Origin: CAYRWR01 sp964537555
GTDB taxonomy: Bacteria; Spirochaetota; Brevinematia; Brevinematales; CAYRWR01
DNA: 55,816 nucleotides
Assembly (NCBI GenBank): GCA_964537555.1
Contig: CAZIAD010000019.1
Span: 1-55,816, forward strand
Direction of reading: 5' to 3'
Positions 25,228 to 32,540 of this stretch are shown piece by piece. Position numbers and translations under genes: made by a program. How positions within the stretch are numbered: the stretch's first letter is position 1; each line of letters begins with the position of its first letter. The notes beneath the pieces are model-generated. The model did not search any database, had not been told where the DNA came from, and saw nothing but the letters and a program-made list of their open reading frames with translations.

Positions 25228-25968
25228 TTATCCCTTCCAGAAGCTCTTCAGTATTGCGCTGAGCCCGTCCGGCTGTTCCAGCATGGCGAAGTGCCGGCTG
25301 TCCTGCATCCATTTAGAACGGTAATCCTCCAGCCGGGAGTAGGCAAAGCGGGTATTGACCCGGTCCAGCTCTTTGTCCTTATGCACCAGGCTGCGGGTAA
25401 ATATCCCCAGCACAGGCACTCTGATATCTGAGAGCATGTTTCTATAGTCATGACTGAACATATCTCTGAGGTAGAGATAATAGGCCCGGGGATGCGTGGC
25501 CTGTCCCATACTGATCAGTCCGTCCAGCAGGCTTTCATCCCGGCACAGGGACTCCATGTGATGTTTTACCGATGGTAAAAAGTCATCCCGCACCACATGC
25601 AGCATGATGCGATGCGCCATCTTCCAGCCGGTCTGCCAGGTAGGGGTGTCGATCAGGGCCAGGGAGCGGACATAGCGGCTGTGTTCCCGGGCCAGCTGCA
25701 GTCCAATCAGCCCGCCCAGCCCATGCCCTACTACCGGGAGGCCGGAGTATTTATGAGCCTTGAGAAAGGTGTGCAGGTCCGCTACTGTGTTACGAATACT
25801 CAGAGAGGGGGGGAAATGCTGCTGAGCCCCATGGCCATACAGTTCCACTACCAGGCGGGAGGGTACTTGCGGCCCTATCCTGTCCCATATACCGGCCTGT
25901 GCACCCAGGCCATGGATCAGTAGAACCGGGTCTTTCTTGTCTTCCTGAATAATGCGTAATGGTGACAT
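25228..25968 (-). CDS. alpha/beta-hydrolase-fold protein lacking the nucleophile
   Basis: This 246-residue protein shows the fold clearly: oxyanion-region VLLIHGLGAQAGIWD, strand 5 and elbow VVGHGLGGLIGLQLA, and a late RDSRHFAMLEQPD with the catalytic-type His. However the elbow reads G-H-G-L-G, so the usual nucleophile (Ser, Asp or Cys) is Gly. A late Asp (DIRVPVLGIF region) is unclear. It therefore may be non-catalytic or use a different mechanism. GGGAGGAC precedes ATG 25968. It is paired with the flavoprotein gene and divergent from a 56-codon gene. Confidence 0.75.
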   Translation of the reverse strand: MSPLRIIQEDKKDPVLLIHGLGAQAGIWDRIGPQVPSRLVVELYGHGAQQHFPPSLSIRNTVADLHTFLKAHKYSGLPVVGHGLGGLIGLQLAREHSRYVRSLALIDTPTWQTGWKMAHRIMLHVVRDDFLPSVKHHMESLCRDESLLDGLISMGQATHPRAYYLYLRDMFSHDYRNMLSDIRVPVLGIFTRSLVHKDKELDRVNTRFAYSRLEDYRSKWMQDSRHFAMLEQPDGLSAILKSFWKG

Positions 25969-25983
25969 CGAGTCCTCCCATAG

Positions 25984-26012
25984 TTGTAGTGAAAGCGGGT
26001 CTATGATACAAT
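25984..26012 (+). promoter_or_regulatory. promoter of the 56-codon gene
   Basis: TTGTAG (25984-25989), 17-bp spacer and TACAAT (26007-26012), about 30 bases before the ATG. Confidence 0.5.
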
Positions 26013-26042
26013 CATATACAGAGTGAAAAATAAGGAGCTGTC

Positions 26043-26213
26043 ATGACCCTATCCAAAGGTAAAAATGCCAATGAATTCGACCTGCAGGGATTAAGCTTCC
26101 AGGAGATCGTCATCATTAAAAAGGCCTGTGCCGCCCTGGCTGCCCAGGGTTCGAGCGGAGCCTCCCAGATCGTAGACCAGCTGGAAGAGGCCCTGGATAA
26201 TACTACTGTGTAA
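26043..26213 (+). CDS. small 56-residue hypothetical protein
   Basis: This short frame has an excellent ribosome site (AGGAG, 5 bases before the ATG), a promoter-like upstream region and codon choice like neighbouring core genes. The protein is soluble and helical: FDLQGLSFQEIVIIKKACAA followed by an acidic end (VDQLEEALDNTTV). It has no motif I recognise. It is divergent from the hydrolase-flavoprotein pair and is the last gene before the right-hand repeat block. The start and ribosome site make it more convincing than its length suggests. Confidence 0.6.
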   Translation: MTLSKGKNANEFDLQGLSFQEIVIIKKACAALAAQGSSGASQIVDQLEEALDNTTV

Positions 26214-26293
26214 CTTACATCAATAATAACACCATCAATCTGCCTGTCAACTCATAATCATACTTCATTAAGTGGAAATTATCAAGACCTTAA

Positions 26294-26412
26294 GTCGATA
26301 GTTAATAGTCTATAGTCAATAGTAGGCACTGTCTTTAAAGTCCGAGTCCTCATGCTTGAACCGACAAAAAAACTTCAACTAAACCAGACTCCCCTTCACC
26401 GCCGGAGTCTGC
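26294..26412 (-). repeat. dispersed intergenic repeat, family 1, inverted copy C
   Basis: Reverse complement of 1-129: heptamer units of the form GTCNATA (26294-26325), then AGTAGGCACTGTCTTTAAAG, AACTTCAACTAAACCAGACT and CCCTTCACCGCCGGAGTCTG. The interval 26214-26293 holds nothing else. Confidence 0.85.
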
Positions 26413-26420
26413 CCACATAA

Positions 26421-26700
26421 GTCGAAAGTCGAAAGTCCACAGTCGAAAGTGGACTCAATGTCTCAGTCCTTTCCTTACTTGTTTCCAGAAATGACTCTCT
26501 GCAACCCCGGCAATCTCCCTCTCCTCGCCGAAAGCCTGCACTGAGTAGCGATAGCGTATCGAAGTGTCTGCACACATTAGTCAATAGTCAAGAGCAGGCA
26601 CCAGCTTTTTAAGCCCGAGCCCTCATCCTTAAACCGACAGAAAAACTTCAACTAAATCAGACTTTACTTCCCCGCCGAAGGGGGCTGTCCTGCTCCTCAA
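26421..26700 (-). repeat. dispersed intergenic repeat, family 1, inverted copy D with heptamer tract
   Basis: It begins with heptamers GTCGAAA (26421-26453), continues through a unique 137-bp spacer, a short GTCAATA tract (about 26578-26592) and the family core to about 26700. The same heptamer tract recurs at 26883-26917. Confidence 0.8.
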
Positions 26701-26838
26701 TGTGCACCCCACAATAAACCACATCAGGGCTGACCTACCCTATCCTGAACCCTGCCTCCGGCCATTTGCCAGGACGGCAAGGTGCCCGTGTAGACACGGA
26801 CGGCGGAAGCGGGCCATTCAGCCCGCCCCACACCATGC

Positions 26839-27250
26839 CTGCTACACTTCAGCAGACATTCCGCGGTGGTATGCCCACATAAGTCGAAAGTCGAAAGTCC
26901 ACAGTCGAAAGTGGACTCAATGTCTCNNNNNNNNNNNNNNNNNNNNNNNNNNNNNNNNNNNNNNNNNNNNNNNNNNNNNNNNNNNNNNNNNNNNNNNNNN
27001 NNNNNNNNNNNNNNNNNNNNNNNNNNCAGCTTTTTAAGCCCGAGCCCTCATCCTTAAACCGACAGAAAAACTTCAACTAAACCAGACTCCCCTTCACCGC
27101 CGGAGTCTGCCTGTTGCGCTCCGCATGGTGCACCCCACAATACGCTGCACAGGGCTGACCTACCCTAGTCTGCGCCCAGCCTACGGCCATTCAGCCCGCC
27201 CCACACCATGCCTGCTACACTTCAGCAGACATTCCGCGGTGGTATGCCTC
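26839..27250 (-). repeat. dispersed intergenic repeat, family 1, inverted copy E spanning the assembly gap
   Basis: The hairpin ATGCCTGC ... GCAGACAT (about 26835-26863) precedes heptamers GTCGAAA (26883-26917). After the N run comes the family core (27027-27110) and a second hairpin copy (about 27206-27233). 27027-27250 is the reverse complement counterpart of 300-540. Confidence 0.8.
26927..27026. other. assembly gap (100 N)
   Basis: Exactly 100 N, a conventional size for a gap of unknown length. It lies inside repeat family 1. In the intact copy D the corresponding distance, from the end of TGTCTC to CAGCTTTTTAAG, is 137 bp, so the true gap is probably short and without a gene. Confidence 0.95.
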
Positions 27251-27282
27251 ATAGTCTCACCGACCAAAAAGCTCCTTCTTTG

Positions 27283-27311
27283 CTTACTTTCTTTGAGCTA
27301 AAGAAAGTAAG
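27283..27311. repeat. perfect inverted repeat at the inner end of the repeat block
   Basis: CTTACTTTCTTT / AAAGAAAGTAAG (12-bp arms, 5-base GAGCT loop). A comparable A/T purine-pyrimidine hairpin (TTTCTTTTT ... AAAAGAAA) sits at about 260-286 in the left block. Confidence 0.8.
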
Positions 27312-27323
27312 AATCCCCCACTT

Positions 27324-27352
27324 TTGCTAAAATCACCGAATCAGGCTATAAT
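27324..27352 (+). promoter_or_regulatory. promoter of lepA-maf
   Basis: TTGCTA (27324-27329), 17-bp spacer and perfect TATAAT (27347-27352), 28 bases before the lepA ATG. Confidence 0.75.
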
Positions 27353-27380
27353 ATCCATACTTTAAAATAGGGAAGGCTGG

Positions 27381-29189
27381 ATGTCTTACAGAGACAGTAT
27401 ACGAAATTTTTCCATCATTGCTCATATCGACCACGGTAAGTCTACTTTAGCAGACCGCATCCTGGAAATGACCGGTATCACTGACCCTAAAAAGCTGGGA
27501 GCTCAGGTCCTGGACTCCATGGAAGTGGAAAAAGAACACGGCATCACCGTTAAAGCCCAGACTGTATCCGCCCCCTACAAGGCCAAAGACGGCAAGACCT
27601 ATATGCTCAATCTGATCGACACACCGGGGCACGTGGACTTTTCCTATGAAGTAAGCCGCTCCCTGGCCGCCTGTGAAGGGGTACTGCTCCTCATCGATGC
27701 CTCCCAGGGCATTCAGGCCCAGACTCTGTCTCATTATTATGTGGCCCTGGAGCATGATTTTGCCATCATTCCTGTAATCAATAAAGTCGACCTCCCTACC
27801 GCTCACGTGGATATGGTCATGGAGCAAATAGAAAAAGACCTGGGACTGGACCCCAATGATGCCATAGCGGTATCCGCCAAGACCGGCCTGGGCATGGAAG
27901 AGCTCCTGGAAGCAATCGTCAGACTGATCCCTGCCCCTAAAGGGGATGAAAACGCCCGCCTTCAGGCTCTGGTATACGACTCCTATTATGACATTTACCG
28001 GGGAGTAGTGGTCAAATTAAGAGTGATGGCCGGTACTATCAAGCCCAATGACCCTATTGTCTTTATGCGTTCCGACAAACACTACGAGGTAGAAGAGACC
28101 GGGCTCATGCAGATCGCTCTCAATAAAAATAAAGACCTCAAAGCCGGGGAAGTAGGTTATATGATCTCGGCTATCAAGACTATAGATGAGTTTGGAGTGG
28201 GTGATACTATCACTCATTCAGACAAGCCCTGTGCCAAGGCCCTACCGGGATACAAAGAACCCCAGGCCTATGTGTTTGCCGGGCTCTTTCCCGCTGACGG
28301 AGAGCATTTTTCCGACCTCAGTGATGCCCTGCATAAGCTCAAGCTCAATGATGCCTCCCTGTCCTTCCAGAAATGGAACTCAGCCGCCCTGGGAATGGGT
28401 TTTAAATGCGGGTTCTTAGGCCTCCTGCACCTGGAGATCATACAGGAGAGACTGGAAGCCGAATTTGACCTTAATATTATCTCTACGGTACCCAGCGTGG
28501 AATACCGGGTACACACCCATAAAGCAGAGCCTTTTCTTATTGAAAATGCTACGGAATTTCCCGATCCTACTGTAGTGACCCGGGTGGAAGAACCCTTTGT
28601 AAAATCCAATATCATCCTGCCCAATGATTATATGGGGGTCATCATGAACCTCATACAGGAACGGCGGGGGATCCAGACCAATATTAACTATATTGACAGC
28701 GGACGTATCGAAATACAGTGTGAACTCCCCCTGTCTGAGATCATTTACGACTTTTATGACCGCCTCAAATCTCTGACCAAGGGTTATGCCTCTTTTGACT
28801 ATGAATTTCTGGAATTCAGGGATTCTCACGTAGTCCGCATGGACATACTGGTAGGGGGCAAGCCGGTCGATGCCCTGGCCCAGATGATACACCGTGACTC
28901 TACCGACCGCCGGGGACGCACCGTAGTCAAAAAGCTGCGTGAGCTCATCCCTAAACATATGTTCCAGATCCCTATACAGGCGGCCGTAGGCAGCCGCATC
29001 ATAGCCCGGGAGACGATCTCTGCCATGCGCAAGGATGTGACCTCAAAATGTTACGGTGGGGATATCACCCGTAAGCGCAAACTCCTGGAAAAACAGAAAC
29101 AAGGTAAAAAACGCATGAAGATGATAGGTAACGTGAATATTCCCCAGGAAGCCTTCATCGCTGTGCTGAAAAGGAATGAAGATGAATAA
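27381..29189 (+). CDS. lepA: elongation factor 4 (LepA), ribosome-binding GTPase
   Basis: This 602-residue translational GTPase, full length for the family, binds the ribosome and can back-translocate tRNAs. G1 AHIDHGKSTLADRI, switch region GITVKAQTV, G3 LIDTPGHVDFSYEV, G4 NKVDLP, EF-G-like domains III-V, and the LepA-specific C-terminus with CYGGDITRKRKLLEKQKQGK, 'KRMKMIGNVNIPQEAF'. ATG 27381 follows GGAAGG. It overlaps maf by 14 bp, giving translational coupling. It is transcribed from the promoter just right of the repeat block. Confidence 0.97.
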   Translation: MSYRDSIRNFSIIAHIDHGKSTLADRILEMTGITDPKKLGAQVLDSMEVEKEHGITVKAQTVSAPYKAKDGKTYMLNLIDTPGHVDFSYEVSRSLAACEGVLLLIDASQGIQAQTLSHYYVALEHDFAIIPVINKVDLPTAHVDMVMEQIEKDLGLDPNDAIAVSAKTGLGMEELLEAIVRLIPAPKGDENARLQALVYDSYYDIYRGVVVKLRVMAGTIKPNDPIVFMRSDKHYEVEETGLMQIALNKNKDLKAGEVGYMISAIKTIDEFGVGDTITHSDKPCAKALPGYKEPQAYVFAGLFPADGEHFSDLSDALHKLKLNDASLSFQKWNSAALGMGFKCGFLGLLHLEIIQERLEAEFDLNIISTVPSVEYRVHTHKAEPFLIENATEFPDPTVVTRVEEPFVKSNIILPNDYMGVIMNLIQERRGIQTNINYIDSGRIEIQCELPLSEIIYDFYDRLKSLTKGYASFDYEFLEFRDSHVVRMDILVGGKPVDALAQMIHRDSTDRRGRTVVKKLRELIPKHMFQIPIQAAVGSRIIARETISAMRKDVTSKCYGGDITRKRKLLEKQKQGKKRMKMIGNVNIPQEAFIAVLKRNEDE

Positions 29190-29754
29190 TATCATTTTAG
29201 CTTCCGACTCCCTGGGAAGAAAAAAACTGTTTAAAGAGCATTTTAATGATGACTTTAAGATCTCTGTGTCCCATATCGATGAGACCAAGATCAAGGCGGC
29301 TGACCCCTACCAGCTGGTGCAAAAACTGGCCATCCTCAAAGCCCGAAAAGTAGCTCAGGTCTATAAGACCGACTATGTGCTGGGATTTGACACCCTGGTG
29401 CTATGTGAGGACGAGGTATTGGGCAAGCCCCGGGATAAAATGGAAGCCCGTGAGATCCTGCGCCGCATTTCCGGCAAAGAACAGAGAGTGATCACCGGTT
29501 ATGCCATTGTAAACATGCAGCTGCAAAAAGAAGTCAATGATTTTTGTGAGACAGTATTGTTTCTCAAGGAAATGGATGATGCCTTTATCTATGACTATGT
29601 AGATAACCACCCCGTGACCCGCTATGCCGGGGGTTACGGAGTACAGGATAAAGATCATCTGGTAGACATTATCAGTGGTGATATGGATACCATCATCGGA
29701 GCTCCCATGTCGGTGATCCTGGAACACCTTAAAAATATGGGCTTTTCTCAGTAG
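29176..29754 (+). CDS. maf: Maf-family nucleoside triphosphate pyrophosphatase
   Basis: This 192-residue Maf/YhdE-type enzyme hydrolyses non-canonical or pyrimidine nucleoside triphosphates to monophosphates. The N-terminal IILASDSLGRKKLF is the altered form of the family's (A/S)SxS(P/x)RR motif, DYVLGFDTLVLCEDEVLGKP matches the central Asp motif, and TGYAIV plus YAGGYGVQDK complete the pattern. It is coupled to lepA by a 14-bp overlap. The N-terminal motif is weaker than usual, so the exact substrate subgroup is uncertain. Confidence 0.85.
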   Translation: MKMNNIILASDSLGRKKLFKEHFNDDFKISVSHIDETKIKAADPYQLVQKLAILKARKVAQVYKTDYVLGFDTLVLCEDEVLGKPRDKMEAREILRRISGKEQRVITGYAIVNMQLQKEVNDFCETVLFLKEMDDAFIYDYVDNHPVTRYAGGYGVQDKDHLVDIISGDMDTIIGAPMSVILEHLKNMGFSQ

Positions 29755-29814
29755 TTTTTTTCAAAATTTTCATAATTGTGTTACAATAGTGAAAATCAGT
29801 AATCAGGAAAGACT

Positions 29815-30693
29815 ATGCAGCTTCATGATCGAAAGATCAAATCGATCATCCGGGAGTGGCAGCAGCAGGAGAAAGACCCGGAGTTCATACTCTCTCACTT
29901 TAAAAAAGAAGTGGAACTCTATATTTACAACTTTCCCCGCCTCGCCTATAAAAAAGACCTGGATGAATGCTCTGAATTCTACCTCTATGTACTAGACCAG
30001 CTGGAATCTATCATCAATAACTACCCCCTGGAAGCAGACATCCAGTTTAAGACCTGGTTTAACTATGTCCTGCGCAATAAATTCCTGGATTATTATCACA
30101 AAAACAAAAAAAATAAAGTAGCCCCATTAAGTCTGGATGATTATGAAGAAGAGCTGACAGCCCAGACCTTTACAGATGAACAATGCGACTTTGCCGGATT
30201 AAAGCAGGGGCTTAATGCCCTGGGCCCGCATGACCGACTTCTCATAAAGCTCTATTATCTGCCTGAGTCGATAGACCAGGAAGATCTGAAGTCCTGTGTA
30301 CAGCTCTTTCAGATACCCCTGCATGAGATACTGGACATCCGAAAAGACCTGATAGACTGCCACCTCCAGGAACTGGACAGGATCAGGGAGCTCTCTCAGA
30401 AACTGAGCAGCATCAATGAACAACTACAGGACAAAAAATACAGACTCTATCAGTCTGCAGGCCTGGACAGCTCTGAGCAGAACACCTATCTGATCCAGAT
30501 CAGCCGGCTGGAGAGCAGCCGTTATCGACTATTACAGAAGATATACGCGCCCCACAAAAAAACCATGAACAGCTTTATGCGCCTGTTCAGTAATGTAAAC
30601 AAGGCCCGCTATCGTCTGTCTATGGCCCAGAAAAAGCTCCGTTTTGAACTATTAAGAAAAAAAAGATCCCTGAGCCCGGGAGGCCTGTTATGA
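29815..30693 (+). CDS. ECF-like sigma factor with C-terminal extension
   Basis: This 292-residue protein's region about 55-110 resembles sigma region 2: ADIQFKTWFNYVLRNKFLDY followed by HKNKK matches the helix that binds core polymerase and the -10 element. A region-4-like segment follows at about 135-190 (GPHDRLLIKLYYL ... HEILDIRKDL), though the helix-turn-helix is divergent. About 100 further residues are helical and basic. AGGAAAG precedes ATG 29815. Its stop overlaps the next start (ATGA), the typical sigma/anti-sigma arrangement. Standard ECF factors are about 180 residues, so the extension is unusual. Confidence 0.55.
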   Translation: MQLHDRKIKSIIREWQQQEKDPEFILSHFKKEVELYIYNFPRLAYKKDLDECSEFYLYVLDQLESIINNYPLEADIQFKTWFNYVLRNKFLDYYHKNKKNKVAPLSLDDYEEELTAQTFTDEQCDFAGLKQGLNALGPHDRLLIKLYYLPESIDQEDLKSCVQLFQIPLHEILDIRKDLIDCHLQELDRIRELSQKLSSINEQLQDKKYRLYQSAGLDSSEQNTYLIQISRLESSRYRLLQKIYAPHKKTMNSFMRLFSNVNKARYRLSMAQKKLRFELLRKKRSLSPGGLL

Positions 30694-31259
30694 ATAAAAT
30701 AGATACTATCACCCTCCTGAAATACCAGGAAGGCAGCCTGGATAAAGCCCGACGTCTGGAAGTGGATAAATATCTGGAAGAACATCCCGGGGTGCTCGAC
30801 GAGATCCTGGACCTGGACCGTATCTCTGCAGTCATGGAAGAAGGTATAGCCCAGCCTGTACCAGGAACCGCAGCGGTAGCCCTCACCATCATCCAGGGCC
30901 TCATAGATAGCTTTCAGTGCAGGGGTGCCAGTGCGGAACTGGTCCCGGTGGTAGCGACCCGGGGGGATTCACGTCCCCAGAAGCACGAAACAGACAAACA
31001 TAAAGTTTCGGTATCTCTGGACCATCTGGATGCTCAGCTGGAGATACTGGCGGTACGGGGTAATGCCTACTGGGTGGTGATTAAAAGCCCTCTGCTCAAA
31101 GGCCATGTTGTGAAATTAAAGCGAAAAGGGGATGACTACCCTCTCTATACCAAAAAAGCATCCAGTGAGAGCCTGACCGTGAAAGGCCTGGGTACCGGAC
31201 AATATGAGGTTCTGTTTTTAAATGACCGTATAGATATCAGTATAGAGGAAAAAGCGTAA
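30690..31259 (+). CDS. putative soluble anti-sigma factor
   Basis: This 189-residue protein's first 50 residues (ITLLKYQEGSLDKARRLEVD and KYLEEHPGVLDEIL) resemble the anti-sigma N-terminal helical domain that binds ECF sigma factors, without the zinc-binding His/Cys residues. No transmembrane helix follows; instead there is a C-terminal beta-rich domain (about 110-189: LEILAVRGNAYWVVIKSP ... YEVLFLNDRIDISIEEKA). It overlaps the sigma-like gene by 4 bp and ends 7 bp from a convergent gene. The role is inferred mainly from pairing and the N-terminal pattern. Confidence 0.5.
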   Translation: MNKIDTITLLKYQEGSLDKARRLEVDKYLEEHPGVLDEILDLDRISAVMEEGIAQPVPGTAAVALTIIQGLIDSFQCRGASAELVPVVATRGDSRPQKHETDKHKVSVSLDHLDAQLEILAVRGNAYWVVIKSPLLKGHVVKLKRKGDDYPLYTKKASSESLTVKGLGTGQYEVLFLNDRIDISIEEKA

Positions 31260-31266
31260 CAGGGGC

Positions 31267-31572
31267 TCAGGCTGTCTGGTCCATATCCTTAAACAGGGTC
31301 CACTCCACCTGTCCGCTGATATAGATCTCCTCTCTCTGCTCTTCCTCCAGTCTCTGGAAATACGCATCTTCGATCTCAGCATAATATTCCGCAAAACCGG
31401 AATTATTGAGCTGCCATTTTTCCAGATCTATTTCTGAATCAAACACCACATTCACGCCATGGTGTTCGCATTTATGACATTCTATTTCTTCCAGGTGTTT
31501 ATTTAATACCTGAGGCCAGGAATGGCCGCAATGAAGACATTTTACTTCTGCCTGAAAATATTTTTTATCCAT
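31267..31572 (-). CDS. small protein with N-terminal zinc finger
   Basis: This 101-residue protein has CLHCGHSW (about residues 12-19) and CHKCEHHG (about 33-40), forming a four-Cys zinc site, followed by an acidic helical tail with two Trp residues. The family is not recognised. It may bind nucleic acid or a protein. AAGGAG precedes ATG 31572. It is convergent with the sigma/anti-sigma pair with a 7-bp gap. Confidence 0.6.
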   Translation of the reverse strand: MDKKYFQAEVKCLHCGHSWPQVLNKHLEEIECHKCEHHGVNVVFDSEIDLEKWQLNNSGFAEYYAEIEDAYFQRLEEEQREEIYISGQVEWTLFKDMDQTA

Positions 31573-31653
31573 GAAATAACTCCTTGTAGAAATGGATTAT
31601 CGGATAAAAAATTTTAAATATTTAGCTTATAAGAATTTTCATTTTTTTCGGCT

Positions 31654-32343
31654 TTAATTCAGTCTAAAACTGATGCCTAAAAATACTCTGGGGTTTATTC
31701 CAGGCTGGTTAATGGCTGTATCAGCATCCTCATAGGTATTTGCATCTATGGGATTAACCTGATCATTTCCATCAGGTGTATAAATAGTATCATGCCCTTC
31801 CAGATGTTGGGGAGGATAATAGTCCAGACCTCCGCCTAATTGTAAAAAAGCTTTTTTAGAGAGATGGATATGCATTTGTAAGCCAATACCTACTCCCCAT
31901 GTTCTGGCTTTCACGAAAAGCTCTTCATTATTGTTCAAATACCGGAATGCTGCCTGATAATACTGATAACGGGGGCCTCCATAAAAATGAAAATCCAGGC
32001 CTGGAGATGCTTTTACCTGATAACTGAGATCCAGGGAAATCATAGTCCCTCTACCGCTTTCTATAATAGAGGCATCTCCGCTGGCAGTTATAAATATATC
32101 CCTGGCATCATTACCGTTTCCCGGGTCAGACTGATAGTAATATCCCAGACCCAGTGAGAGTCCCAGTGGTATATATGGTGATACCCTGTGCACAGCCAGA
32201 TTAAGCTGGCCACCGAAGCCATTGAGCATCCCTGTCTCCAAACCCAGATACAGACCCTGAGCCTTAATATTGTTGTATGATTTGGGCTTGGCGAAAACTG
32301 TCACAGGCAAAAGGCATAAAAGTAAAAAAATCATTTGCTTCAC
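31654..32343 (-). CDS. predicted outer-membrane beta-barrel protein
   Basis: This 229-residue protein has a signal peptide (KQMIFLLLCLLPVTVFA). The mature part alternates aromatic/glycine-rich strands (GLYLGLETGMLNGFGGQLNL, SLGLGYYYQ, FHFYGGPRYQYYQAAF, VGIGLQMHIH) and ends VFLGISFRLN, typical of 8-stranded outer-membrane porin-like barrels. GTG 32343 was chosen because AAGGAT lies 5 bases upstream and the signal peptide begins there; the open frame extends to 32406. Function unknown. Confidence 0.65.
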   Translation of the reverse strand: MKQMIFLLLCLLPVTVFAKPKSYNNIKAQGLYLGLETGMLNGFGGQLNLAVHRVSPYIPLGLSLGLGYYYQSDPGNGNDARDIFITASGDASIIESGRGTMISLDLSYQVKASPGLDFHFYGGPRYQYYQAAFRYLNNNEELFVKARTWGVGIGLQMHIHLSKKAFLQLGGGLDYYPPQHLEGHDTIYTPDGNDQVNPIDANTYEDADTAINQPGINPRVFLGISFRLN

Positions 32344-32482
32344 AATATATCCTTCATTGATATTCAATATAAGATAGTCTGAAAAACCCTGTTTGTCAAG
32401 AAGCAATTTTTTATTAGGTTCTATGTTGCAAAGTCATTTTTAAGATAAATGAACGCACAAAGTAACGCACAATGATTAAAAT

Positions 32483-32511
32483 TTGCGGGCACCTGCTCTT
32501 TGTATTATAAT
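32483..32511 (+). promoter_or_regulatory. promoter of smc
   Basis: TTGCGG (32483-32488), 17-bp spacer and perfect TATAAT (32506-32511), 29 bases before the smc start. Confidence 0.65.
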
Positions 32512-32540
32512 TTAAGCTCGACTTTAATAGAGGGGAAGCC

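Noticed and set aside
26421..26917. CRISPR array
   Set aside because: Repeats are 7-bp tandem units without 20-40-bp spacers and no cas genes occur.
26702..27076. Open frames running through the N gap
   Set aside because: They are translated through unknown bases inside repeats and are artefacts.
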